Source of the DNA: JANMDU01 sp031388245
Lineage (GTDB): Bacteria > Pseudomonadota > Gammaproteobacteria > Burkholderiales > Burkholderiaceae_C
Assembly: GCA_031388245.1 (NCBI GenBank)
Contig: JANNED010000073.1
Span: 1-23,139 of the forward strand
Direction of reading: 5' to 3'
DNA: 23,139 nucleotides
Shown: positions 1 to 8,213 of the stretch, piece by piece
Position numbering within the stretch: position 1 is the first letter of the stretch
Layout of the letters: every line of letters begins with the position of its first letter
Made by a program: the position numbers and the translations under genes
The notes under the pieces: generated by a model
What the model was told of the DNA's origin: nothing
The model's input: only the letters and a program-made list of their open reading frames with translations
The model's database searches: none

Positions 1-1
1 C

Positions 2-1729
2 CCCACCAGCTTCACCGCCATGGGCGAGCGCCCCGCCGACAGCTATGGCGGCATCCCCGGCACGCACATTGGCGTGGAAGTGTCCATGCAATGGACTGAA
101 GGCTACAACGAGCAAGTGCTCTGCTTTACCAACAACATTCCTCAGCGCGATGGCGGCACGCACCTGACCGGCTTGCGCGCCGCGATGACGCGCGTGATCG
201 GCAAATACATTGAGGCGAATGAGCTGGCCAAAAAAGCCAAAGTGGAAATCAGCGGCGACGATATGCGCGAAGGCTTGTGCTGTGTCCTCTCCGTCAAAGT
301 GCCTGAGCCGAAGTTCTCCAGCCAAACCAAAGACAAGCTGGTAAGCAGTGAAGTGCGCGCCCCGGTGGAAGACATCGTGGCTAAAGCACTTACTGATTAT
401 TTGGCCGAGCGCCCGAACGACGCAAAAATTATTTGCAGCAAGATCATCGATGCTGCCCGTGCCCGGGATGCCGCGCGGAAGGCACGAGAAATGACCCGCA
501 GGAAGGGCGCATTGGATGGCTTTGGCCTGCCCGGCAAGCTGGCCGATTGTCAAGAAAAAGATGCCAGCCTCTGTGAGATTTACATCGTCGAGGGGGATTC
601 CGCCGGCGGCTCAGCCAAGCAAGGCCGTGATCGCAAATTCCAAGCGATTCTTCCCCTGCGCGGCAAAATCTTGAACGTCGAAAAAGCTCGCTATGACAAG
701 CTGCTGACCAGCAACGAAATCGTCACGCTGATCACGGCACTCGGCACCGGCATTGGCGCAGTGGGCGGTAGCGACGATTTCAACGTCGATAAGCTGCGTT
801 ACCACCGCATCATCATCATGACCGATGCCGACGTGGACGGTGCGCACATTCGCACGCTCTTGCTCACCTTCTTCTATCGTCAGATGCCCGCCTTGGTCGA
901 GCGCGGCCACATCTACATTGCGCAGCCGCCGCTCTACAAAGTCAAGCACGGCAAAGCCGAGCAATACCTCAAAGATGGCAACGATCTCGATGCGTACCTG
1001 CTGCGCGTAGCGATGGATGGCGCCAAGCTCGTGCCTGGAAAAGACAAAGCTGTGATCGATGGCAGCACCTTGGTAGAAATCGCCCGCAAATACCAGCTCG
1101 CGCATGCCGTGATTGGCCGCTTGTCTAACTGGATGGATGGCGAAGCCCTGCATGCCATCATGAATGGCGTGGCGCTCAATTTAGACACCATGGCAGACGC
1201 GGAAAAATCCGCCGCCGCCCTGCAAGCCGGCTTGCATGCTGCCACCGTGGCCGCCGTGTTTGATGCCCGCACCGACAAGCATGTGCTTACCATCACGCGC
1301 CGCGTGCATGGCAACGACAAGCTCTCCACCATCACCGCAGACTTCGTCCACGGCGGCGACTATGCGGCGCTGGTGGACGCAGCGCTCACCTTCCAAGGGC
1401 TGGTGAGCGATGGCGCTGTTGCGCAGCGCGGCGAGGGCGACAAACTCAAAGAGCAAAAGGTGGCCGATTTCCGCGAAGCCATGCAATGGCTCATCGGCGA
1501 AGCCGAGCGCACCACCAGCCGCCAGCGCTACAAAGGCTTGGGCGAGATGAACCCCGAGCAACTCTGGGAAACCACCATGGACCCAACAGTGCGCCGCCTG
1601 CTCAAAGTGCAAATCGAAGACGCCATAGAAGCCGACCGCGTGTTCACCACCCTCATGGGCGACGAAGTCGAGCCGCGTCGGTTGTTTATCGAAGCCAACG
1701 CACTAAGAGCTACAAATATTGATGTTTGA
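2..1729 (+). CDS. gyrB: DNA gyrase subunit B, C-terminal part (5' end outside window)
   Basis: ATPase subunit of DNA gyrase, which with GyrA introduces negative supercoils. The frame is open from the window edge, so the N-terminal GHKL ATPase part is missing. Visible are the end of the transducer domain (TNNIPQRDGGTHL), the TOPRIM motifs EGDSAGGSA (about nt 588-614) and TDADVDGAH (about nt 821-847), and the C-terminal QRYKGLGEMNPEQLW motif (about nt 1521-1565). Between the TOPRIM DxD motif and that C-terminal motif is an extra stretch of roughly 170 residues, the insertion known from beta/gamma-proteobacterial GyrB. The last nine sense codons (from about nt 1700: gca cta aga gct aca aat att gat gtt) all end in A or T, unlike the GC-ending codons before them. 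This suggests that the 3' tip was replaced when the following island was acquired. Confidence 0.97.
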   Translation, partial: PTSFTAMGERPADSYGGIPGTHIGVEVSMQWTEGYNEQVLCFTNNIPQRDGGTHLTGLRAAMTRVIGKYIEANELAKKAKVEISGDDMREGLCCVLSVKVPEPKFSSQTKDKLVSSEVRAPVEDIVAKALTDYLAERPNDAKIICSKIIDAARARDAARKAREMTRRKGALDGFGLPGKLADCQEKDASLCEIYIVEGDSAGGSAKQGRDRKFQAILPLRGKILNVEKARYDKLLTSNEIVTLITALGTGIGAVGGSDDFNVDKLRYHRIIIMTDADVDGAHIRTLLLTFFYRQMPALVERGHIYIAQPPLYKVKHGKAEQYLKDGNDLDAYLLRVAMDGAKLVPGKDKAVIDGSTLVEIARKYQLAHAVIGRLSNWMDGEALHAIMNGVALNLDTMADAEKSAAALQAGLHAATVAAVFDARTDKHVLTITRRVHGNDKLSTITADFVHGGDYAALVDAALTFQGLVSDGAVAQRGEGDKLKEQKVADFREAMQWLIGEAERTTSRQRYKGLGEMNPEQLWETTMDPTVRRLLKVQIEDAIEADRVFTTLMGDEVEPRRLFIEANALRATNIDV

Positions 1730-1762
1730 AGTTGGCACTTTGGACAAAAAGTAGCGCAAAAA

Positions 1763-2614
1763 ATGGCGCGACAGTTAATTATTTACTTCGACGAGTCAGA
1801 TGGCTCGGGGAAATATTTCTCTAACTTCTATGGAGGTGCACTCGTTGAATCGAAGCACCTTGAAGAGGTCATCGTGAGATTGCAAGAGTGCAAACTTGAC
1901 CAGAACCTCCTCGGCGAGGTGAAGTGGCAAAAGATTACTGAGCAATACTTGTCCAAGTATTTGGCCTTTGTGGATGTGACTTTCGCTTTGATGCGCGAGG
2001 GAAAGCTCAAGATGCGCGTCATGTTCACTCAGAACTATCGCTCGCTTGAGCGGCCAACACACCAGCAGTCAGAAGATGCCTACTTCAAGTTGTACTACCA
2101 ATTTGTCAAACACGCCTTTGGTTTGCCGTTTGCGGGCAGTAAACAAGGCACAACAAATGTGCGCATTAATTTTGATCACTTGCCAGACAGCAGCGCCAAG
2201 AATGCCGCCTTTAAAGGTTATGTGTTGGGTTTGAACAAGTTTGCTGCTTTCCGCCAAGCCAATGTTGCTATAGCACACGATCAGATTGCAGAGATTGACT
2301 CCAAAGAGCATGTCGTTCTACAGGCATTGGACGTTGTGCTGGGTGCGATGCAATTCCGCTTGAACGATAAGCACAAAGAAAAGCCAGAGGGCGCGTTGCG
2401 TCGAGGCAAGCGCACGATTGCCAAGGAAAAGGTCTACAAGCACATTCAAAGCCATATTGCAGTACTGTACCCAAACCGACACTTCAATGTTGGTATGTCC
2501 ACCGGTACACCAGAAGGCCTACAGCAGCGCTGGACGCAGCCCTACGCGCATTGGCGTTTTACGCCCAACGAGGCCGTCATCAAGCCTGAATATGCCAAAA
2601 GCAAGCGCGCATAA
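1763..2614 (+). CDS. DUF3800 domain protein (putative RNase H-like nuclease)
   Basis: A 283-aa protein with DUF3800 hallmarks: an N-terminal acidic YFDESD motif (residues 8-13), GEVKW (51-55), FDHLPD (137-142), and a late EIDSKEHVVLQALDVVLGA segment (177-195). In this family the conserved acidic residues near both ends are thought to form an RNase H-like metal site. Family members are common in defence and mobile regions, but biochemical function is poorly established. The gene starts only 33 bp after the gyrB stop with a weak ribosome site and no terminator between, so read-through from gyrB is possible. It converges on the Dnd operon and has similarly low GC. I infer that it belongs to the same island and could act with the DNA-sulfur module; the sequence alone does not prove this. 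Confidence 0.8.
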   Translation: MARQLIIYFDESDGSGKYFSNFYGGALVESKHLEEVIVRLQECKLDQNLLGEVKWQKITEQYLSKYLAFVDVTFALMREGKLKMRVMFTQNYRSLERPTHQQSEDAYFKLYYQFVKHAFGLPFAGSKQGTTNVRINFDHLPDSSAKNAAFKGYVLGLNKFAAFRQANVAIAHDQIAEIDSKEHVVLQALDVVLGAMQFRLNDKHKEKPEGALRRGKRTIAKEKVYKHIQSHIAVLYPNRHFNVGMSTGTPEGLQQRWTQPYAHWRFTPNEAVIKPEYAKSKRA

Positions 2615-2721
2615 AAAAAGCCCCGCGTTCACTACTAAAAATCCCAAGTGGAACTTGAGCGTTCGTGAAACGAAGGGCAGGTGAAGTTTAGCACTATTTC
2701 GCCCATTATGTTAGTAGACGC

Positions 2722-2749
2722 ATACCACAGATGTGCTTTGCTGCGGTAT
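2722..2749. other. Inverted repeat between convergent DUF3800 and dndE-ftsK genes
   Basis: The arms ataccacag (2722-2730) and ctgcggtat (2741-2749) can pair over 9 bp with one wobble pair and a 10-nt loop. The hairpin abuts the stop codon of the dndE-ftsK gene. No T tract follows on either strand, so calling it an intrinsic terminator would be generous. The rest of the 134-bp gap shows nothing recognisable. Confidence 0.25.
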
Positions 2750-4284
2750 TAAGACCGTTCTCGCAAGCTTTGTTCAATATCTGCTCGGTCAATCCTCACG
2801 CCATGAACGCGCTCAGGATGTCCACCAGGTCTCGCTTTAACAAGCATGTCGCCCTTACCAAGCAGATCCTCTGCGCCAATCTCATCCAAAATGATGCTTG
2901 ACTCGGTTCCACGTTGGACGGTCAGCGCAATACGTGCAGGAATATTGCTCCTAACTAATCCAGAGAAAGTTTTTGAATCGGGACGTTGTGTAGCAAGAAT
3001 TAAATGAATTCCTGCGGCACGCGCTTTTTGAGCAAGCCGGATGATTTGACTTTCTATGTCTCTGTCCTGCAATATTAAATCTGCAAGCTCTTCAATAAAA
3101 ACAGCAATGTACGGCAGTTTCATGCCGCGCTTGTGCGCCTCGCCGATATTAGTTACCCCAGCCGTCATGAAGTTTTGATACCTAGCCTCCATCTCAATGA
3201 CTAGTTCTTGAATTTTTTCACGAGCAGAAGAGATATCGACCGCGATGCCACCACCATGTAAATATGGGCTGTTCTCATAGACCGCAAACTCGACTTGCTT
3301 AGGATCAATTAACGCAAGTTGGAGCTGCGAAGAAGAAAATCGCAAGGTTAAAGATAGGATTAACGAGTGCAAACAAACACTCTTACCGCTGCCCGTAGTT
3401 CCGCCAACTAGCAAGTGAGGTGCGGAAGCAAGATCAAACGAGTAAGGCTGTCCCAACACGTCTACACCGGGGAAAACCAATAACTTGGAATGGTCGCCTG
3501 CGCTTTTTGCCGCCCATTCTCTCAGGCTTGCAAAAGGTACAGGAATCCAAGTGTCTTCAGGCCTTGGCACATCCATACTGATTGTTTTGGCCTCGTCTCC
3601 TGGTCCTAAAGTTGGCTTTGCTTTTTGTAAATTAAGGACTAGGCTTAATCGATCTAAGCCCCTTTCCAGTTTTGGTTTTTGATTGACGTCAGAGAGATAC
3701 ACCTTGTATCTCGTAACCCGTGGGCCGTGCGTAAATCCTTTTACTTCAGCAGTAACACCGATTTCAGCTAACGCTTTTACCAAAGAACTAGACAAATCTG
3801 AGGGCTTATCTGCGGCACTTTTTGGAGTCTGTTTGGCCGTAACTTGAGGCGCATCGTCAGGAAGGTCCGCCCTGCGAACAATGAGGGTCTCCAAAAACTT
3901 GTCAAAATTTCCGTCAGCCCCTTGCCAGTCCTGCATCAGATGAGCAGCACCGCGATGCCAATGTTTACGAATTGCCGTCCTAAACTGCTCGGAAGACTGA
4001 ATGGCCTCATGACCATGTCGTCTTGCATGAGTGGCAACGAGGCCAACCCAAACGGCAATATCTTCCTGAGCAAAGAGAGTGTTGCCAGAAATCTCTATTC
4101 CTTTGGCATCGACGGCTTCATCAGAGAATGATCCAAGCCCCAAAGATCTGCCGATGGCAAGTCGCGCGACATTAGCTTTTGTAGAAAGCCCAAGATTGCT
4201 CATTAGCGCAACCGTTACACGATCGGCATCCGAGCTAGTACGGAAGCGTGAATTTAAGATTTGCTGAATGTTTATATCGCTCAT
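2749..4284 (-). CDS. dndE: DndE-FtsK fusion: DNA phosphorothioation protein DndE fused to FtsK/SpoIIIE translocase motor
   Basis: A 511-aa two-part protein. Residues about 1-140 resemble DndE (the DUF1832 family), the small protein of the Dnd DNA-sulfur complex that binds nicked DNA. The similarity runs over a helical block from residue 19 to 55 and a second from 70 to 120. After a polar linker (about 142-165), residues 166-511 are a complete soluble FtsK/SpoIIIE motor. It has an alpha-domain signature GPRVTRYKVYL (187-197), Walker A GGTTGSGKS (294-302), Walker B YIAVFIEELADL (392-403), LATQRPDS (430-437) and the terminal GDMLV...RVHG segment. There is no membrane domain and no gamma (KOPS-reading) domain. 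The ATG overlaps the dndD stop in an ATGA, so the two are translationally coupled. Stand-alone DndE is about 110-130 aa, so the motor adds a whole function. I infer that it drives the modification complex along DNA. Confidence 0.85.
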   Translation of the reverse strand: MSDINIQQILNSRFRTSSDADRVTVALMSNLGLSTKANVARLAIGRSLGLGSFSDEAVDAKGIEISGNTLFAQEDIAVWVGLVATHARRHGHEAIQSSEQFRTAIRKHWHRGAAHLMQDWQGADGNFDKFLETLIVRRADLPDDAPQVTAKQTPKSAADKPSDLSSSLVKALAEIGVTAEVKGFTHGPRVTRYKVYLSDVNQKPKLERGLDRLSLVLNLQKAKPTLGPGDEAKTISMDVPRPEDTWIPVPFASLREWAAKSAGDHSKLLVFPGVDVLGQPYSFDLASAPHLLVGGTTGSGKSVCLHSLILSLTLRFSSSQLQLALIDPKQVEFAVYENSPYLHGGGIAVDISSAREKIQELVIEMEARYQNFMTAGVTNIGEAHKRGMKLPYIAVFIEELADLILQDRDIESQIIRLAQKARAAGIHLILATQRPDSKTFSGLVRSNIPARIALTVQRGTESSIILDEIGAEDLLGKGDMLVKARPGGHPERVHGVRIDRADIEQSLRERS

Positions 4285-6356
4285 CTGCGCCCCTTAAGGA
4301 AATACTTGTCTTCGATAGCAGTTGTGCGACCAATACCCTCGCCGACCTCAGTATTCTCTAGAAGGTATGTTTTCCCGACGCTGCCCTCGATGGATTTATA
4401 AAATTGGAAGTCAATCTCCTCATCTTGAGATAGCAATATCACTTGCCTGTTTTTGTCTGATGTCCAAAAAGACAAGATATTCGCACGGTGCTTGCTGTCC
4501 AATCGCCCAAGGGGCGTGTCAACCACCATAGGAGCTTTTACTCCTGAAACTTTGGCCAAGCCAGCGATCAAGGCCGTTGCGAAAATCTGATTTTCTCCAG
4601 CAGAGCGATCAAAGGTAATTTCGCTCCCAGTTTTACTAAGTACCTGTGTTGTGCCGTCATCCAATATCTTAATTTTGTCAACTTGGCTTTTATGAGCCAA
4701 TTGTTTGTAAACGCTTGTCATTGCATTCGCCAACTCACGAACTTTTAAGGGGAAAAGCGCTGGTATCACCTCATCAATCACCATTCTCACCCTCTCTGAT
4801 TTGTCAAGCGTTGCTCTGACGGGGCTTGACTTGTCTAGTTCCGATTTGCCTCTGTTGTACTCGGCAGTTTGAGCTTGTACTTGCGACTCCAACGCATCAA
4901 TCTGGCGATTGTCGTTTCGTACCCGTTCGCTAAGCGAATCCATCTGTTCAATTACTTCGTTCAGATTTCTCTTCAGCCCAGCTAAAGTCCCGTCTCTGTC
5001 AATGCCTTCTATTCGAGAAACCCGGCGTCCGATTTCTTCGACCTGTAGTTGCAGCGCGCTTTGTTCAGTTAATAGCTCTCGTATTTCTTTTTTGCCTAGG
5101 TTGAAAGACTCCATAAACTCAAGCGCTTTTTTTCGCATTGCATCATGAAAGTAATCGTGCTCGATCACTTTTGCACAATCATCAGGCGGAGGGTAGAAAA
5201 GGCTAGTCCAAGCCGACTCAAGTCGCGACTTGATTGCCGTTAACTGAAAATCAGTTAACACGGGATCAATAGTCGGCGATGTCTGTGCTAGAAAAGCGTT
5301 TTCGAACTCTGCTTTACGTGGTTCTAACGCACGTTTTTCTGCCTCCCAATCGGATAGCTTGATTTCCGCTACTAACTGCTGACGGAAGTCTTGTATGAGA
5401 TCTTTTGGTAGCAGATGAAAAGGTAATCTACCGGCGAGGATCGCCTCTAGCTTACGTTGACTATCCCTTAGTTTGTTTCTGTATTGCTCGCGCTCTTCTA
5501 CCAGATCTTTCACAGTTGCAATATCACCGCCACCGCCGCCAGCTGCCGTGACACGATCAACCAAGGATTGCTGCTCCGCGCGCAGTCTAAGGCGTTCAGT
5601 TTCACTAGCTTCTGCGTCTTGCTTCAGGGTGGTTAGCTTGGTCTGGTTGTTCGAAAGGACTTCGAGCAAGCGAGACAGGTTTTCTTCATCTACCGATTGA
5701 ATTTCATTACGCTTGTTTGCCTCAAAACTTTTTAAACGATCGGCGAGAGAGCGTAATAGCACCACGCCAAGCAGCCCCTCAAGACCTTGCTTAACCTGCT
5801 CAAGGCGGGATTGATCAGCTAATTTTTTTACCTCTTCGCCATCAAAAAAGAAGAATGGCGCTACGTGTGCAGGTACGAATTGCATATCGTCTAGCAGGTC
5901 TGCTAAGAGGAAGCCATTGCGGCCATCAGTTCTAGGTGTATCTGGCACTCCGCGCAGAACATCGCGAACTAGGGTTTCTTCTTCGTTTGTCCAGTTCCCA
6001 TTTGTACGGAAATACCACTTACGACCGATATCTATAGCTTTAGTTTTGGTTTTGTTAATCACTACTCGAACACTCATCGTGTCTAGGCCATCGCGCCTTG
6101 CTTCGCCGTTGAATGCTCGTTCAAGGAAAGTTGGATATCCTTTCTTTTCGTCTGTTTTCAAACCAGCCCTGGCCAGATGAACCATCGAATCTTTGCCGTA
6201 TAAGCAAAGATAAAGTGCCTCAAGTATCGAGGTCTTGCCGTATCCATTCATGCCGCCGATCAAGACGATATTTTTCCCATCAGATGGCTCAGGAAACACA
6301 AATACTTGATGCTGGTAGCTCTTGAAGCAAGTAAGCTCTAATCTAGAAATCCACAT
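4281..6356 (-). CDS. dndD: DNA sulfur modification ATPase DndD (SMC/Rad50-like)
   Basis: A 691-aa SMC-like ATPase of the phosphorothioation complex. In the family, DndD uses ATP for DNA structural change or nicking while DndC installs sulfur. The N-terminus has a textbook AAA_23-type Walker A, GGMNGYGKT (34-42), followed by SILEALYLCLYG. Residues about 200-530 are rich in heptad-like Leu/Glu/Lys/Arg, typical of two coiled-coil arms. The C-terminal half-domain has the ABC-like signature SAGENQ (585-590), Walker B MVVDTPLGRLD (610-620) and a switch-like LSQDEE. Length is in the normal DndD range. Its start lies 23 bp after the stop of the small upstream gene, and its stop overlaps the next start. 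Generic Rad50/RecN-like ATPases are excluded mainly by the neighbours. Confidence 0.9.
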   Translation of the reverse strand: MWISRLELTCFKSYQHQVFVFPEPSDGKNIVLIGGMNGYGKTSILEALYLCLYGKDSMVHLARAGLKTDEKKGYPTFLERAFNGEARRDGLDTMSVRVVINKTKTKAIDIGRKWYFRTNGNWTNEEETLVRDVLRGVPDTPRTDGRNGFLLADLLDDMQFVPAHVAPFFFFDGEEVKKLADQSRLEQVKQGLEGLLGVVLLRSLADRLKSFEANKRNEIQSVDEENLSRLLEVLSNNQTKLTTLKQDAEASETERLRLRAEQQSLVDRVTAAGGGGGDIATVKDLVEEREQYRNKLRDSQRKLEAILAGRLPFHLLPKDLIQDFRQQLVAEIKLSDWEAEKRALEPRKAEFENAFLAQTSPTIDPVLTDFQLTAIKSRLESAWTSLFYPPPDDCAKVIEHDYFHDAMRKKALEFMESFNLGKKEIRELLTEQSALQLQVEEIGRRVSRIEGIDRDGTLAGLKRNLNEVIEQMDSLSERVRNDNRQIDALESQVQAQTAEYNRGKSELDKSSPVRATLDKSERVRMVIDEVIPALFPLKVRELANAMTSVYKQLAHKSQVDKIKILDDGTTQVLSKTGSEITFDRSAGENQIFATALIAGLAKVSGVKAPMVVDTPLGRLDSKHRANILSFWTSDKNRQVILLSQDEEIDFQFYKSIEGSVGKTYLLENTEVGEGIGRTTAIEDKYFLKGRR

Positions 6357-6379
6357 GGCTACTTCCGTTCCTCTTTTTG

Positions 6380-6595
6380 TTACTCAATACGGCCTAATAT
6401 TTCCTCGAACCGCTGATAAATACCGTGCGCTCGTTCCTGATGTTGTCGTTCGCGCTGAACGGTTACTAGTTCCGTCAAAACATCCAAAGGAATGCTGTGT
6501 TTTTTGCAAACATCTTCAAGCGAAGCTAGAGCGACCGGCTCAGCCCACAGTGGTAAATCATTTAAGTATCCGTCGTCAGAAAAGTCTTCAGGCAT
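6380..6595 (-). CDS. Small DNA-modification-system-associated protein (71 aa)
   Basis: A 71-aa acidic protein whose C-terminal half reads as one long helix ending in HGIYQRFEEILGRIE. I recognise this as the type of short conserved ORF found beside DNA modification genes, especially between dndC and dndD; its biochemical role is unknown to me. The ATG overlaps the last codons of dndC by 8 nt and the stop is 23 bp before dndD, so it is an integral operon member. The helical, highly charged character fits a bridging subunit between the sulfurtransferase and the ATPase. That role is inference only. Confidence 0.7.
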   Translation of the reverse strand: MPEDFSDDGYLNDLPLWAEPVALASLEDVCKKHSIPLDVLTELVTVQRERQHQERAHGIYQRFEEILGRIE

Positions 6596-7769
6596 CAGAA
6601 ATCCCCTTTTCAGTTTGTAGATCAGACGTCCAGAACTGGTAGATCATGTCCAGCTCGGGCTCTGTAATTAATGGTGCGCCAAACTCTTTTTGAACGCGTA
6701 AAAGGTATTCAAGAATCTGTTTCCTTGCTTGAATCGTGAATGGCCCAGGAATATGTTTTCCAGTCGCATCAAAGGTCAGTCGTCCATTTCTTCTATGCGC
6801 TTGGCGCATTTCCGGTTTGTTACGAATCGCTTTTAACCAATCTCTAAACTCAACCAGCGGCAGAAAATGATGATTCCCGGAGTCTATGAATCCTTGAAGG
6901 CTTCTGTCCTTTTCGACAACAGTGCATGTCCAGCATCCAAACCGACTGTTCTTTGTGCCACAACCCGGCGCCTCGTTTTGACTCAGCATCACGGGACATT
7001 CACCACCCTCGGCATCTCGGTATAACTGGAACAAATCCCGATGATCACCTCCCCAGGGCGCATGAAAACTACCTAAGATTTCCCACACGTCGTCTGTTGT
7101 CAGATCAACGATTGGCCTATAAACCAAAGCGCCAACGAGATCACCGTGTGGAGTCAAATTGCTACCACGGTCATTTTGGCGTTTGTCTATAGCCCTTTGA
7201 CGAGACTGGCTTTCATCACGCCTGACTCCTAAAACCACGATTGCAGAACCAAAACGCGAAATGTTATTTTTGATATACCCGCTTGTGGGCTGAATTTTCA
7301 AGCGATCTGTACACCACCGCATTGTTTGATTTGGACTTGGATAACCTTTGCCGATAAGCAGTGTCCAAAACGTCTTGTCTGGCTCTGGGTGAGTTCTTGC
7401 AACTGCTATTGGCAGATTCAGGTTTTTCGCTGCCTCATCTATCCGCTTGGTTACCATGTCAAGATGCGCAATGATTACAGGGCTCTCAACCAAGGTGTCA
7501 TTCGATACGAAATGAACTTCGCGCGTTCGCTGGGAGGGCGGTGTAGAGAGAAGCGCTTCAAAAACACCATGCGCAACTACAGTGCTGTCCTTCCCACCCG
7601 AAAAGCCCACTACCCACGGGAAGCGGTGGGTAGTATCCAAATACTCCTCACGAATCCCGCGCACGAGGTCACGCCATTTGTCGGTTATCAAGACCTCGTC
7701 ACTGGCGAGGTCGCGCTCCCCGCTATAAAAGCTTATAGGTAAATCGGAGCCCACTGATGCAAAACTCAT
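6588..7769 (-). CDS. dndC: DNA phosphorothioation sulfurtransferase DndC
   Basis: A 393-aa PAPS-reductase-family protein that, in known Dnd systems, activates the DNA backbone with ATP and transfers sulfur from a cysteine desulfurase. Features are the PP-loop SGGKDST (57-63), MRWCTDRLKIQP (150-161), LGVRRDESQSRQR (180-192), and a cysteine cluster (C258, C270, C279, C282 in CGTKNSRFGCWTC) that fits the 4Fe-4S ligands. The frame stays open upstream to a TTG at 7883, but the first ATG is at 7769. That start leaves the usual length of leader before the PP-loop and clears the upstream gene. At 393 aa it is shorter than the roughly 450-530 aa I would expect for DndC. No dndA is present in the window, so sulfur probably comes from a housekeeping IscS-type enzyme. 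Confidence 0.92.
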   Translation of the reverse strand: MSFASVGSDLPISFYSGERDLASDEVLITDKWRDLVRGIREEYLDTTHRFPWVVGFSGGKDSTVVAHGVFEALLSTPPSQRTREVHFVSNDTLVESPVIIAHLDMVTKRIDEAAKNLNLPIAVARTHPEPDKTFWTLLIGKGYPSPNQTMRWCTDRLKIQPTSGYIKNNISRFGSAIVVLGVRRDESQSRQRAIDKRQNDRGSNLTPHGDLVGALVYRPIVDLTTDDVWEILGSFHAPWGGDHRDLFQLYRDAEGGECPVMLSQNEAPGCGTKNSRFGCWTCTVVEKDRSLQGFIDSGNHHFLPLVEFRDWLKAIRNKPEMRQAHRRNGRLTFDATGKHIPGPFTIQARKQILEYLLRVQKEFGAPLITEPELDMIYQFWTSDLQTEKGISDA

Positions 7770-7828
7770 GTTGGCGACCAATGAAACGAAACAGGTTGAC
7801 CCATAAATTGCCTCTAGATGTTCTATGC

Positions 7829-7838
7829 CGCGTACGCG
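7829..7838. promoter_or_regulatory. 10-bp palindrome in the dndC leader
   Basis: A perfect palindrome cgcgtacgcg sits in the 100-bp leader between the HTH gene and the dndC ATG. The rest of that leader is AT-rich. Position and symmetry would suit an operator for the HTH protein encoded just upstream. Similarity does not extend beyond 10 bp, however, and no convincing -35/-10 pair could be assigned next to it. Confidence 0.25.
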
Positions 7839-7869
7839 AATAATTTCGAGTACTAATAACGATATCTTA

Positions 7870-8172
7870 TCAGCGAGGGGCAATATGCTGGGAGTCTGTC
7901 AGCGTCTGAAAAATCGCCGCAAGATTGCGCATTGTGAGCTTGCCTGAGCGTGAGAGCATGCGTTGCAAACAGCGTTGTGGCCTTGCGACTTGTGTAGCGA
8001 GATGCTCATAGCCAACCGTGGCGCTGACAAGTGTATGCAGCATGGATTTAGCTGTGTTGGTCTCGCCTTTCAGGTAGAGTACGGTTGCCTTTTCTAGCAA
8101 AGCTTGCGCAAAGGCTGGGTATGCGCGGATGTGGGTTGCAATGGTCGCGTTGGCATTCATTGTGAGTGGCAT
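7870..8172 (-). CDS. HTH protein of the RelE/HigB-partner antitoxin type
   Basis: A 100-aa protein with a helical N-terminal part (PAFAQALLEKA...GETNTAKSML) and a Cro/C1-like helix-turn-helix around residues 52-90 (YEHLATQVARPQRCLQRMLSRSGKLTMRNLAAIF). This layout is characteristic of HTH antitoxins normally encoded directly after a RelE/HigB-type toxin. No such toxin is present: upstream is a Phd-type antitoxin, with a 41-bp gap. The ATG at 8172 is preceded by an aaaggt ribosome site. It ends 100 bp before dndC in the same direction, so I infer it may have become a regulator of the dnd operon. It could equally be a stranded antitoxin. Confidence 0.7.
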   Translation of the reverse strand: MPLTMNANATIATHIRAYPAFAQALLEKATVLYLKGETNTAKSMLHTLVSATVGYEHLATQVARPQRCLQRMLSRSGKLTMRNLAAIFQTLTDSQHIAPR

Positions 8173-8213
8173 GGTTTACCTTTTATCTTGATTTTGTTGT
8201 TTTGCCCGTCCGC

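Noticed and set aside
7770..7883. N-terminal extension of dndC from a TTG at 7883
   Set aside because: It would overlap the HTH gene and uses a TTG. The ATG at 7769 already leaves a full leader before the SGGKDST loop.
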